NCBI GenBank assembly: GCA_963842955.1
Contig: CAWJIJ010000010.1
Coordinates: forward strand, 163,432 to 227,431
Direction: 5' to 3'
Origin: JARFQW01 sp963842955
GTDB taxonomy: Bacteria; Pseudomonadota; Gammaproteobacteria; Steroidobacterales; XN24
DNA length: 64,000 nt
In this document: positions 37,475 through 47,358 of the stretch, one piece after another
Position numbering within the stretch: the stretch's first letter is position 1
How the letters are laid out: each line of letters opens with the position of its first letter
Position numbers and translations under genes: made by a program
The notes under the pieces: model-generated
Database searches by the model: none
Seen by the model: the letters and a program-made list of their open reading frames with translations, nothing else
Told to the model about the DNA's origin: nothing

Positions 37475-39064
37475 TCACTTCGGACAACGGCGGTTCCTTA
37501 CGACGTCGGTCCCGTAGAATTCAATGCCATCGTGCGTCTTGCCCGTGAGTTCTACTTCGGTTTCGCCGCAACCGACCTGGATCTCCCGGGAGCGGAAGTA
37601 GGTCAACAGGTCCACGAACCCGTCACGGTTGGCGTCCATGACTCGATAATTCCGCGCACGGGCGTCACCAGGATTCATGCGGATAGATGGGTGGTCGCAC
37701 TGCAGGGCGTCGAAGGAAGCGCTGCCGTAGATGGCCAGGGGGACCAGCCTCGTGGAGCCGGGATCCACAACATCAGGTTCGCGCCATGGATGTACGTCGA
37801 TCTGGACCTCCAGCTTCTGATCGATTTCGGTGAGTTCAAAGACATAGGCGGCGCCCTCATAGGGTGAGAAAGTTGGATCGGTAGCGGCGCCGGCGATCGC
37901 CGTGGCCTGGCTCAAGGCTACGTCTTCCGCGTATCGTTCTTCGGATGCCGCGTCGATCGCCAACAGCCTCACCTTTTCGGCCCACGTGCCGCCGGCATCT
38001 CGCTCAAAGACGTAGGCGTTTATGTACCCGCCCCACGCGCCGATTAAGGCCGTGTCGCCATCCAAGTCGACACTGGACCCGAACAGGTCACCCGACGTCG
38101 TCTCGCTGGTCAGCAACTTGGCCTGTTCGGACCACTCGCCGCTCATACTCCGCGTAAAGACGTAGGCCGCTCCGTTGTTGTCAAGTCCGTTGCTGTCCTT
38201 GGCAAACGCTCCAATCAGTGCGGTGTCACCGTCGATTGCGACGCTTCGGCCAAATTGGTCACGCGCCGCTCTGTCACCGGCCAGCAGCTTGGCCTGCTCG
38301 GACCACGCACCACTGGCCTCTCGCGTGAAGACGTAGGCCGCCCCGCTTCTGAGTAGTCCGTTGCTACTCTCGCTCTCTGCGCCGATGAGCACGGTGTTGC
38401 CATCTACGCCGACGCTCCGGCCGAAATAGTCCATTGACGCCGCATCGCTGGCCAGCAGCTTGGCCTGTTCGGACCATGCGCCGTTGACATCCCGCGTGAA
38501 AACATAGGCCGCACCATTGTTGATGAGTCCGTTGCTGTCCGCTTCCCATGCGCCGATCACGGCGGTGTCGCCGGTCAAGGCCACGCTGTGGCCGAACCTG
38601 TCGGATCTCGATGCATCGCCAGCCAGCAGCTTTGCCTGCTCAGACCACCCTCCGCTCCCATTCCGCGTGTAAATGTAGGCCGCGCCTGTGCGGCTTTCGT
38701 TAGGTGCCCCGATCAACGCCGTGTCAGCGTCCAGGGAAACGCTGACCCCGAACAAGTCATCCGACGCCGCGTCACTGGCACGTAGCTTGGCCTGTTCATA
38801 CCAAACCCCGCTGGCATCCCGAGTAAAGACGTAGGCAGCGCCTGTATAGCTCTCATTGGACGCACCGATCAGGGCCGTGTCAGCGTCCACGTCTACACTT
38901 CGGCCAAACAAGTCACTCGGCCATCCGTCGCTGGCAAGGAGAGTCTGAATCTCGCTTACAACTGGCGTTTCTGCTACAGCCGTACAGCTGGCACACGCCA
39001 AGACAAGAACTGCCAGTAGCTGGGCAATCTGCGACACGTTTCTGGTAAGCGTTGAAGTCTCCAT
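37475..39064 (-). CDS. Exported FG-GAP repeat protein
   Basis: 529 aa from ATG 39064, which has GGAGGG 6 nt upstream. A signal peptide ends near CTAVAE. Seven tandem repeats of about 50-55 residues follow the plan FGxSVxxDGDTALIGA ... GAAYVFTRxxSGxWSEQAKL, as in FG-GAP beta-propellers. The C-terminal 100 residues form a separate domain (LEVQIDVHPWREPDVVDPGS, DANRDGFVDLLTYF with a dockerin/EF-hand-like loop). Probably secreted and Ca-binding; no function known. Confidence 0.8.
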   Translation of the reverse strand: METSTLTRNVSQIAQLLAVLVLACASCTAVAETPVVSEIQTLLASDGWPSDLFGRSVDVDADTALIGASNESYTGAAYVFTRDASGVWYEQAKLRASDAASDDLFGVSVSLDADTALIGAPNESRTGAAYIYTRNGSGGWSEQAKLLAGDASRSDRFGHSVALTGDTAVIGAWEADSNGLINNGAAYVFTRDVNGAWSEQAKLLASDAASMDYFGRSVGVDGNTVLIGAESESSNGLLRSGAAYVFTREASGAWSEQAKLLAGDRAARDQFGRSVAIDGDTALIGAFAKDSNGLDNNGAAYVFTRSMSGEWSEQAKLLTSETTSGDLFGSSVDLDGDTALIGAWGGYINAYVFERDAGGTWAEKVRLLAIDAASEERYAEDVALSQATAIAGAATDPTFSPYEGAAYVFELTEIDQKLEVQIDVHPWREPDVVDPGSTRLVPLAIYGSASFDALQCDHPSIRMNPGDARARNYRVMDANRDGFVDLLTYFRSREIQVGCGETEVELTGKTHDGIEFYGTDVVRNRRCPK

Positions 39065-39630
39065 TCGACATCCCTCCGCCTGGCGGATGCCGTCGTCCTT
39101 CGTGTTTTCAACGCGAAGAGCGGCCGGCACCACGCCGGGCCATTTCAGCCCTTCTCAATTAAACATATAGGCGCCGGAGTTAGGGAATACCGTAGTGGCT
39201 TCTACGACCTTGAAACTGGGAATGGGCGATAGGCCCGCTGAGGGTCGGAAAAGCCGGTTCATGCTGCGCGACAGCGTGCGAGACCAGGGCGACTACAAGA
39301 GGGGCAGAAATCGGCCATCTGCTGCGCCGCTTTGGTGAACGCTCAGATGCATTCCGGGATTCGATTGAACCGCGCCGCTCACCGGTTCGGAAGCGGGCCG
39401 CGGTGACAGGGCTTTTGCGCCTGCACGCTCCGCCTCCAACCGGCAAGCTCGAGCGCGCCCCGGGCCGGGCCAGATTTCCCGGGCCAGATTTTCAGGCGCA
39501 ATAGCCGGCTACGTGGTCAGCCACGGCGGTATCATATCCGCCCTTCGGCACCCGATCATTCGACATCGGAAGCGCAGACGCCCGTATACTCGTGCCCACG
39601 GAACGGACGCCTCCGGCAAACAAAAAGTGA
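39065..39630. other. Gene-poor gap upstream of the TIR gene
   Basis: About 565 bp. Short open frames on both strands show no conserved features. The only structure noticed is an imperfect tandem direct repeat, GGGCCAGATTT at 39467-39477 and again at 39481-39491. The promoter of the FG-GAP gene and that of the downstream TIR gene should lie here, but no convincing -35/-10 pair stands out. Confidence 0.4.
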
Positions 39631-42064
39631 CGAGCAAGAAGCATCTCTAACGAGAAACTCCCATTTCCGGCCTATCAGGGCGACGATCCCTACCTGTTTG
39701 CCAGCTATGCGCATGCCGACAGCAAGCAGGTCTTTTCCGAGCTGATCGAGCTCGAGCGTCTCGGGTTCAACATCTGGTATGACGAGGGCATCAACCCGAG
39801 CCATCGGTGGACCGACGAGCTGGCCGCCGCGATCGACCGTTCCGCGCTGTTCGTCGCTTTCATAACGCCTCGATTCGTCGCGTCAGGGAACTGCATCGAT
39901 GAGATCGAATATGCCCTGCGCCTGGGCCGCTCGGTGCTGCCCGTCTTTCTCGAGCCGACCGAACTTCCGCCCGGTCTCCAGCTGGCTCTCGGCAGCCGCC
40001 AGGCTATTAACAAGAGCAAGTACGCTCCGCCGGACTTTTCCCGAAAGCTCAGCGACAGCATAGCGACGAAGCTCCCGCCCTCCGGGGCCGCGGGAGGTAA
40101 GCCCGCCCAAGCTACACCGGCGCCTGAAAAGACTTCATCCCGGTTTGGTTCAGGCGGTTTTCTTGCGGTCGCTGCCTTGCTTGCCCTGATTGGCGTAGCC
40201 AGCGTCATGATGAATCGCGGTGACGACCCCGCACTCTCCCTCGAAGCCGGGATCGCCGATCAGCCCTCGATTGCGGTGCTTCCGTTCACGAACGTCAGCC
40301 AGGATCCGGTGAACGATCCGTTCACCGTGGGCATTCATGACGACCTTCTCACGCACATCTCCAAGATCGGTTCGATCAAATCCATCTCCCGTACGTCTGT
40401 GCTCCAGTATCGCAACACGACCAAGCCGATTCCCGAGATCGCAACGGAACTGGGTGTGTCGACCGTGCTGGAGGGCGGGGTCCAGCGGGCAGGGGACCGG
40501 GTGCGTATCAACGTGCAGCTCGTGGATGCCGCAAGCGACCAGAACCTGTGGGGCGAAACCTACGACCGGGAGCTGACGGCCGCGAATATCTTTGCGATCC
40601 AGAGCGACATCGCCAAGAGCATAGCCGCGTCCCTGGAGGCCACGCTGTCCGCCGAGGAAGCCCGTCGCATCGAAGCGGTGCCCACCGAGAGCCTGGAGGC
40701 CTACGAGGACTACCTTCTGGGCAACCAGCGGCTGGCCAAGCGAACCGTTCGAGACCTGGAGAACGCCGCGGAGTATTTCAAGCAGGCCACTCAGCATGAT
40801 CCATCCTACGCCCTCGCCTGGGTGGGGCTGGCGAACGCCTACACGCTGCGCGCCCAGTACGGGGGCTTGCCCATGGCGCTGATCCGGAAGGAGGCAGGAG
40901 AGGCCCTGGAAAAGGCTTTTTCACTCGATGGCGACCTGGCCGCAGCCCATGCGGCGCGGGGCCTGCTCTTGATGCAACTCGACGACAACGACGCGGCCCA
41001 GGCTGATTTTCAGCGGGCCATTGACCTTGAGCCCAACTACGCTCCTGCCTATCACTGGTATGCCGAGGTGCTGAAGACTGACCGTGGCCGGCCCGACCTG
41101 GCGGTCGAGTACTTCGACAAGGCGTTGGCGCTGGACCCGAGGTCGGCGGTGATCAACGGCGCCGCTTCCACCAATTTGCACATGCTGGGCCGGTTCGACG
41201 AGGCCTTCGAGCTCAATCGCCGATCCATCGCGGTCGATGTCGCGATCCCCAGCGCCTATTGGGGCAACAGCACCTTGTACTGGGCCGTGCAGGGGGACCT
41301 CGTCAGGGCCGCGAGAATCTCCTACCAGGCCAGGCACCTGGATCCGCGATCGCCTCAGGCAACAGCCTTTCTGTGCATGATGTTTCTGGACCTGGGAGAC
41401 GTTGCCGAAGCCAGGAGACTGGAGCGTGAGCTCATCGCCCTGGGGCCGGAAGACTATTCAGCCCATAACGCGAGGCTCTGGGTAACCGCCCACGAAGCGG
41501 ACGGGATGAGGGCCCGCGAGCTGTTCGAATGGATGTATCGATACAAGCCGAACGGCGGCCTCTACACCAACACGGCTTCCACGCTTCACGCGCTCTCCAT
41601 CGCGGGAGTTCCGGACGACGAACGACTCGCTCTTTACGAACGCACGTTTCCCGCCTTGCTCGGCGCTGAGGCACCGGAAATCGATCGCACAAACTACCGC
41701 GCGGCAATCGACCTGGCGGGAATTCTGGTTCGGTCGGGGACACGGGGAAGGGCGGAGGTTCTGCTGTCGAACAGTACCGAGGCTCTGCGCGAGATACCCC
41801 GGCTCGGCTGGTTCGGATACGGCATCGCCGATGCCGAAATCCTGGCCCTGCAGGGGAAACCGGACCAGGCGGCCCGCCGGATCGTCGAAGCCCATGAACA
41901 GGGCTGGCTGTTGCGCTGGTGGTCGATCCAGGCGAACCCCAACCTGAACGGCGTGCGCGACCTTCCCGCTCGTTCAGGGTGTCATCGAGCAGATCCGGCA
42001 GGACATGGCGACGCAGCTGAAGGAAGTACGCCACCAACAGGCCTCGTCACCGCTGGGCCAGTAA
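39631..42064 (+). CDS. TIR-domain membrane protein with TolB-like domain and TPR repeats, frameshifted at both ends
   Basis: About 810 aa. The N-terminal TIR_2 domain reads PYLFASYAHADSKQVFSELI, IWYDEGI, LFVAFITPRF and DEIEYALRLG, with a Glu in the position used by TIR NADases. A membrane span (about 40155-40210) leads to a TolB-like domain (SIAVLPFTNVSQDPVNDPF, VLEGGVQRAGDRVRINVQLVD) and at least seven TPR units. The TIR frame is open from the TGA at 39628 but has no ATG/GTG/TTG before the domain; a GTG at 39627 one frame over suggests a lost base near 39650. Near 41965-41967 an extra C in CCC breaks the end; corrected, it finishes SSPLGQ at 42064. Confidence 0.75.
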
Positions 42065-42232
42065 TCCGGAACAATCCCGGCCCGGCTGCCCGGCCACCGG
42101 GAACCTGAAACCGCCCCCCCTGCCCCGCTGCTATGCTTCGAGTTCAGCCGCCATCGCTGGCTGCTCCGCGGGCAACCGCCGATACGCTGCCGTGCAGCTG
42201 GCGATCTTCCCGATTGCCGGAGGGCAAAAACC

Positions 42233-43030
42233 ATGTCCATCCCTGATGAAATGGGCCTCACCCCGGAGGCCGCACAGGGCTATGAACGCCTCTTCATTCC
42301 GGCCATATTCCGCCGGTGGTCGCCGATCATGCTGGAGGCTGCCGGCCTTGGGCCGGGTGACGATGTACTCGATGCCGGCTGCGGCACCGGCGCGATTGCC
42401 CGCGAGGCGACCCATGCCGTTGGACCGGGTGGCTCGGTAGCCGGTGTCGACAAGAGCGTCAGCATGCTCGGCGTAGCCAGGCAAATGTGTCCCGGCGTCG
42501 AGTTTCGACAAGGCGATGTCGCAGACCTGCCCTATGGCGATCACAGTTTCGACGCGGTCGTCAGCTCGTTCATGCTGATGTTCGTGCCGGACCCCGTAGC
42601 GGCGATACGCGAGATGCGGCGGGTGTTGCGGCCCGGCGGCCGCCTCGCGGTAAGCGTTTGGGAAGGCCTCCCGAACAACCCCATCTATCGGGCGCTCGTG
42701 GAAGCGACGCGTGATGTGGTGGACGATGCTGCGGGCGACACCATGTCGTGGCCGTTCGCCCTGGGCAATCCGGACCGGCTCGGCGAACTATTTCAGGCCG
42801 CCGGTGTGCCGGATGCCACCATCCGTTCCCGGGAAGGCAGCGCTGATTTTCCGTCGGTGGAAGACTTTGTCGACACCGAGGTCCGCGCCTGGCTCCTGGC
42901 AGACCGGATAGGCGGAAGCCAGATCGCCGAGCTGGTTTCGCAGGTTCGTGCACGCTGCCCCGGTTTCGCCGACACCCGGGGGCGGATCCGGTTTCCCTTG
43001 AACGCCTTGCTGACGACGGCCATCGCATAA
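42233..43030 (+). CDS. Class I SAM-dependent methyltransferase
   Basis: 265 aa UbiE/Methyltransf_11 type. Motif I VLDAGCGTGAIAREA, motif II region VEFRQGDVADLPYGDHSFDAV, and MRRVLRPGGRLAVSVWEGL are clear. Substrate unknown. Stands as a single gene between the TIR protein and the YqjD-like operon. Confidence 0.88.
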   Translation: MSIPDEMGLTPEAAQGYERLFIPAIFRRWSPIMLEAAGLGPGDDVLDAGCGTGAIAREATHAVGPGGSVAGVDKSVSMLGVARQMCPGVEFRQGDVADLPYGDHSFDAVVSSFMLMFVPDPVAAIREMRRVLRPGGRLAVSVWEGLPNNPIYRALVEATRDVVDDAAGDTMSWPFALGNPDRLGELFQAAGVPDATIRSREGSADFPSVEDFVDTEVRAWLLADRIGGSQIAELVSQVRARCPGFADTRGRIRFPLNALLTTAIA

Positions 43031-43117
43031 CAGGGGAACCGACCAGGCAACACATGCCGTGGCCGGGCGATGTGGCATAGAATACCGGGCATCGTAATCG
43101 TCCCCGAGGAACAAAGA

Positions 43118-43444
43118 ATGCCCGAAGACAAGGATCATGCTGGTGCGGCACCCGGCCAGGCACCGGACACCAGTAACGACACGACCCCGATCACCGACAA
43201 GGCCCGGGCGTTTGCCCACGATGCGGTGAACACGGCGTCCACGAAGGCGGAAGGCATCGAGCGCAAGCTCCGCAGTGAGGCGCGCCGTGCGGGCGAGAAG
43301 GTTGAAAAGGGCGAGAACCAGGCCCGTCATCAGATGGACGATACGCTGGCGTCGATGGAAGAATTCATCCGCGAGCGTCCCATGGCCGGAGCGGGTATGG
43401 CCTTCGTAGCGGGCATGCTCGCAGCTATGATCCTGCGTCGATAG
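43118..43444 (+). CDS. DUF883 (YqjD/ElaB-like) membrane-anchored protein
   Basis: 108 aa from ATG 43118 (MPEDKDHAG) with GAGGAA upstream. A charged amphipathic middle region is followed by EEFIRERPMAGAGMAFVAGMLAAMILRR, the typical C-terminal single span with terminal arginines of the YqjD/ElaB family, some of which bind ribosomes at the inner membrane in stationary phase. First of three linked small genes. Confidence 0.8.
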   Translation: MPEDKDHAGAAPGQAPDTSNDTTPITDKARAFAHDAVNTASTKAEGIERKLRSEARRAGEKVEKGENQARHQMDDTLASMEEFIRERPMAGAGMAFVAGMLAAMILRR

Positions 43445-43447
43445 GCC

Positions 43448-43957
43448 ATGTCCCAGCCGGAGGAACCGGCCGCATCGGCTAGCCACGCGGAGCAGGCAGG
43501 AGCGGCCCCGGGTACCAGCGCGGCGAGTGACTCGGAGCCGGAAGCCGACCCGTCGCCGTCAGCCCGGTCCAGTGACGAAACGTCAGTCTCCAACCTCGTG
43601 TCCGCGTGGTTCGACGCTGTTGCGGCGCGGGTTCGCGGGCAGGCGGATCTCGTCCTGGCCGAGACGAAGCTCGCTGTCAGTACGTTCATGCTGATGATCT
43701 TCCTCACCATCCTGGCCGCGGGCGCGCTGCTGTTTGCCTGGGCCTTCTTCATGGTCGCGCTGGCCCAGGTCTCCCTGAATTTCGGCGTGTCACCGCTGGT
43801 TACCGCCTTGGTTCTGCTGGCGGTGCACGGCCTGCTGGCGCTCATTCTCTGGCGCACCGCAAACGGCCTCGGTCGCAACATGGAATTCCGGGCCACTCGG
43901 CGGCTGCTTACACCGCAGCCGGATCGGGCCGAGGCGACAGATCACAATGAGTTCTAG
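43448..43957 (+). CDS. YqjE-like phage-holin-family membrane protein
   Basis: 169 aa. A disordered acidic N-terminus is followed by VRGQADLVLAETKLAVSTFMLM and two membrane spans, as in DUF1469/Phage_holin_3_6 (YqjE). Starts 3 nt after the YqjD-like gene and overlaps the next gene by 11 bp. Probable envelope accessory role; no known activity. Confidence 0.8.
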   Translation: MSQPEEPAASASHAEQAGAAPGTSAASDSEPEADPSPSARSSDETSVSNLVSAWFDAVAARVRGQADLVLAETKLAVSTFMLMIFLTILAAGALLFAWAFFMVALAQVSLNFGVSPLVTALVLLAVHGLLALILWRTANGLGRNMEFRATRRLLTPQPDRAEATDHNEF

Positions 43958-44318
43958 CTGGCGGCAACAAAAGCGTCGCGTCGAACGGCTGACCGCCGAT
44001 CTCGAAGGTATGGTTGCCCATGAACGGCAATGCCGCACGAGGCTGAAGGGCTGGTCGCGGGTGCACGCAACACGCTACGAGACCATGTTCTGGGCGGGCA
44101 TAACAGGCTTTGTTTTCCTGTCCCGGCGCCGAGGCAAGGGCGAAACCGAGCGTCGAAACCTGTTCGTCGAACTCGGACTCGCCGCGTGGGTGGTCCAGCG
44201 CTGGCGAAAGTTACCGAGCCGCGTGGAAGCGAGTGTCGACCGGGCCCGTGAGCAGCTTCGAGCCGCCGAGCGCCCCAGGCAGTCAGCCGGCGATTCCAGG
44301 ACGGGAGCCGTTGAATAA
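43947..44318 (+). CDS. Small YqjK-like hypothetical protein
   Basis: 123 aa, basic, with one weak hydrophobic stretch (ETMFWAGITGFVFL) and C-terminal helices. Sequence similarity to YqjK is slight; the position, third after YqjD- and YqjE-like genes and overlapping both neighbours, is the main evidence. Confidence 0.65.
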   Translation: MSSSWRQQKRRVERLTADLEGMVAHERQCRTRLKGWSRVHATRYETMFWAGITGFVFLSRRRGKGETERRNLFVELGLAAWVVQRWRKLPSRVEASVDRAREQLRAAERPRQSAGDSRTGAVE

Positions 44319-45466
44319 TGAAAAAGGCCGCAACCAGAGATCTTGCCCGGGCTGGCCCCGCGACCGGTCGCCAGCGCCAGGAACAGGTCCTCAGCAATCT
44401 GGACGCCAGCTTGCTGGTCCAGGGTGGGCTGCTCGCTCTCGCCATTCTCTATACCCTCTACTTCGCCCGTTTCCTGCTCGTGCCGCTGACCGCAGCCCTG
44501 CTGCTTCACCAGCTGCTCTATTCCCCGGTGCACTGGCTCAATAAACGGGGTCTGCCCCTTGCAGCAGGCGCCGGCCTGGTTCTTTCCGTCGTGCTGCTTC
44601 TGATCGGGCTTGCCGGCAACTTCCTCGCCGAGCCGGCGGAGGCCTGGCTGCAGGAAGCGCCCGCCTCTCTGCACGAGCTCAGCCTGCGGCTGCGCGCAAC
44701 CGCCGGCACGGGCGCGATCGAGGAGTTTCGTGAGCTGGGCAAGGAAGTCCAGGAACTGATTTCGATGAACGAGGCCGACTCCGCCATCCAGCAGGTGCGC
44801 ATTCAGGGACCCGGACTGCTGGGCAACCTGGCGATCGGTCTCGAAACGGCAGCGGCCGGCCTGATTATCATGTTCTTCACTTCCTTCTTCCTGCTGAGCG
44901 CGGGCAACCGCCTCGCCCGGACCCTGGTAGCCCTTGGATCGACCCCGGCCTCGCGTCGCCGCATCAGCAAGGCCCTGCGCGCTGTACGTAGCGAGGTTTC
45001 CACTTATCTCAATACGGTCACCGTCATCAACATCGGGCTGGGCTTGGGCGTGGGGCTGATGTTGTGGTGGCTCGGCGTTCCCGATCCGGCCCTGTGGGGC
45101 GTGATGGTTGCGCTGTTCAACTTCGCCCCCTACGTCGGCGCGATTGCGAGCGCGTTCGTCCTGACCGCCGTCGGCGTCACCACGTTTGACTCCTTGGGGG
45201 AGGCATTGCTCGTGCCGGCGCTGTTCCTGGGCATTACGACCATCGAAGGCTCGCTGATCACGCCGATCATTCTGGGACGTCGCGTCTCACTCAACTCGCT
45301 GCTGGTGTTCCTGTCGGTCGTTTTCTGGGGCTGGCTCTGGGGACCGGCTGGCGCGCTCATGGCGGTGCCCGTGACGTCGAGCCTGAGCGTCTTCTGGGAG
45401 CACTTCAAGCAGGCACGCATTGCCGTCGACCCGGACACTCCGGTCGCCGGCCGCAGGTCCCACTGA
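44318..45466 (+). CDS. AI-2E family transporter (PerM/TqsA-like)
   Basis: 382 aa with about eight membrane segments. NLDASLLVQGGLLALAILYTLYFARFLLVPL at the N-terminus and, near the C-terminus, MVALFNFAPYVGAIASAFVLTAVGV and PIILGRRVSLNSLLVFLSV are diagnostic. Members export autoinducer-2 or act as ion/H+ antiporters; the role here is unknown. Starts on the last base of the previous stop, so it is part of the same operon. Confidence 0.88.
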   Translation: MKKAATRDLARAGPATGRQRQEQVLSNLDASLLVQGGLLALAILYTLYFARFLLVPLTAALLLHQLLYSPVHWLNKRGLPLAAGAGLVLSVVLLLIGLAGNFLAEPAEAWLQEAPASLHELSLRLRATAGTGAIEEFRELGKEVQELISMNEADSAIQQVRIQGPGLLGNLAIGLETAAAGLIIMFFTSFFLLSAGNRLARTLVALGSTPASRRRISKALRAVRSEVSTYLNTVTVINIGLGLGVGLMLWWLGVPDPALWGVMVALFNFAPYVGAIASAFVLTAVGVTTFDSLGEALLVPALFLGITTIEGSLITPIILGRRVSLNSLLVFLSVVFWGWLWGPAGALMAVPVTSSLSVFWEHFKQARIAVDPDTPVAGRRSH

Positions 45467-45544
45467 GGTCATTGGCATCAACGTACACGCCGACTTTCCG
45501 ATCCCGGTGATGGGCACCCATCATTCGGCGCGGAGGGTCGGATC

Positions 45545-46951
45545 GTGAACCGGTTCGTCTGGTCAGCCCTCGCCTGCACCCTGGTCGCCGCTGTGTTGCT
45601 GGGATGGCTCGCGGTCCAGCTGTGGCCACCCGGGACGAAGGTCGCTTGGCTGCTCGGCGGAAGCGGAGCCCTGATCGGCATCGCCCTCACGGCGCAGGTC
45701 CTCGCCCTCCTGCGAGGCCGTGGCTCCTGGCGTCGCGGCGCCGAACTGCCGGAGGAGGAGGCCGCTGCCCTGATCGAGGACCAGGTCCAGGCGCTGGAGG
45801 ACCAGGAACGCCGGCTGGAACTCAGGGAACTCCGCCTTGCCCGGCACATGCGCCTTCACCAGCACACACTCGACGACGAGGCCATCGACCTGGTCGAAGC
45901 CCATCCGTCCGACGACGAACTTGCGGCCCTGGTGGAAACCGATCGCCGGCTGATGGCTTTGGTCGAGGCCGAGAGTCAGCGTGCCTTTGACCGGGTTCGC
46001 GAAAACCGCTATGCGGCCGACCAGGGGGTGGATACGGGCCTCATCCTCAAGGACCTGCGCGTCTTCGTGCGCGACGTCGCCCTGCTCTATCAGCCGGGCA
46101 CCGAAGACCCCCTGCTGGAGACGGACGTAGAACTCCTGGCGAAAAGCATCAGCAGCACGGCGCTGCATTTGCTCGTCGTCATCGACGGACTTCCGCTGGA
46201 CCTGAAGTCCTACAATATCGCGACGCTCTATCGGCTGATCCGCCGGGCGACGGCCTACTACGGCACCTACAAGGCCGTGCGCCCTTACCTGGACCACGGC
46301 CTGACGGCGCTCCAGGCGGCCAGGCTTGCCCTGGGCATGAACCCTGCCGTCGTCGGCGCAACCTGGGTGGCGGGCAAAGTAACCGCCCAGGGAGCCAAGG
46401 TGGTAGGGGAGCGCCTGCTGCAGCAGCAGGCGCTGCGACTGCTGCACGAACTGATCCGGGTGGTCGGGTTCGAGGCGGCGATGGTCTACAGCGGCAGCTT
46501 CAGGCACCGGGATGCGAACTGGGTGTTCGGCGCGGCGCTGGTCAACCTGGAGCTCGGCCGAGGCGACGACACCGCCGGCCAGTCTGCAGCGATCACGAGC
46601 CTGTGCAAACTGGCTCTGCGTCACGAGTTCGATCGACTGCGCCTGTTGCGCCAGCTAGCCGGTGGCAAGGCGGTCCCGATGGAAGGCACCCGGGCAGAGG
46701 TGGTAATGACCCGGAAAGAGCGGGAGTCCGTGGCGGCGCGACTGGCAAAGCATTGCCGCTCCACGGGCGTTGATCCCACCGATGTCGGCTTCGCAGACTG
46801 GCGCCGGGAACTCGAAGCGCAGCTGTCCGTTCGCCTCCCTCTGCCCGACAGCCCGAGGCCCGACTCGAGGTTCCGGCGCCTGAAGAACGCCCTGGGGCGA
46901 AAGAATCGGAACGAAGAGCGTAACGAAAGCCGCGATGGCGAGGCAGGCTGA
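45545..46951 (+). CDS. Membrane protein of unknown function
   Basis: 468 aa beginning with GTG, GGAGGG 7 nt upstream. Two membrane spans at about residues 5-58, then a coiled-coil (EDQVQALEDQERRLELRELRLARHM), an alpha-helical middle domain, and a glycine/alanine stretch (GMNPAVVGATWVAGKVTAQGAKVVGERLL) reminiscent of DUF697-like membrane-associated regions. The C-terminus is basic. Not recognised; likely the last gene of the preceding operon, 78 bp after it. Confidence 0.7.
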   Translation: MNRFVWSALACTLVAAVLLGWLAVQLWPPGTKVAWLLGGSGALIGIALTAQVLALLRGRGSWRRGAELPEEEAAALIEDQVQALEDQERRLELRELRLARHMRLHQHTLDDEAIDLVEAHPSDDELAALVETDRRLMALVEAESQRAFDRVRENRYAADQGVDTGLILKDLRVFVRDVALLYQPGTEDPLLETDVELLAKSISSTALHLLVVIDGLPLDLKSYNIATLYRLIRRATAYYGTYKAVRPYLDHGLTALQAARLALGMNPAVVGATWVAGKVTAQGAKVVGERLLQQQALRLLHELIRVVGFEAAMVYSGSFRHRDANWVFGAALVNLELGRGDDTAGQSAAITSLCKLALRHEFDRLRLLRQLAGGKAVPMEGTRAEVVMTRKERESVAARLAKHCRSTGVDPTDVGFADWRRELEAQLSVRLPLPDSPRPDSRFRRLKNALGRKNRNEERNESRDGEAG

Positions 46952-47013
46952 CGGCCAGCGTCGGCGACGACGGTCGCGGCGAATACGGCCCCTGCAAACA
47001 GGCCAGGCGCCCC

Positions 47014-47358
47014 CTACTCCTCGAGTAACGCGACCAGGACCGGGGTCACGAACGCCAGGAGGGCAGCGGCGAGCAACGGTCGATACTGCTCGAGCCAGTC
47101 GATCCCGACGGCCTCGACCACCAGAACCTGAATCCCTTCCGCGGCCTGCGGAACGAGCTGGGCCAGCGGCCAGGCAGCGATCCCGATGCCGAGGACGACC
47201 GCAAGGGCGATGATGAGCCGGCGTCGACGAACCCGCGCACCGATCCGGCCCATGACCCGATCGGTGAAGCCGTCGTCGGCAGGCTCGGGAGCCACCCCGA
47301 ACAACGCCCGCAGCGCCTGGTCTTCCCGTGCGGCCTCGCCACTTTGGGTGTCACTCAT
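47014..47358 (-). CDS. Probable anti-sigma factor or small membrane regulator
   Basis: 114 aa from ATG 47358. A soluble N-terminal half (ALRALFGVAPEPADDGFTDRVMGRI) is followed by two membrane spans. It overlaps the stop of the ECF sigma factor by 8 bp, the arrangement usual for sigma/anti-sigma pairs. It lacks a zinc-binding HxxxCxxC motif, so the anti-sigma role is inferred from position. Confidence 0.6.
   Translation of the reverse strand: MSDTQSGEAAREDQALRALFGVAPEPADDGFTDRVMGRIGARVRRRRLIIALAVVLGIGIAAWPLAQLVPQAAEGIQVLVVEAVGIDWLEQYRPLLAAALLAFVTPVLVALLEE

Noticed and set aside
37900..38900. Regularly spaced similar DNA blocks considered as a CRISPR array
   Set aside because: Spacing of about 150-165 bp and coding sense show that these are FG-GAP protein repeats.
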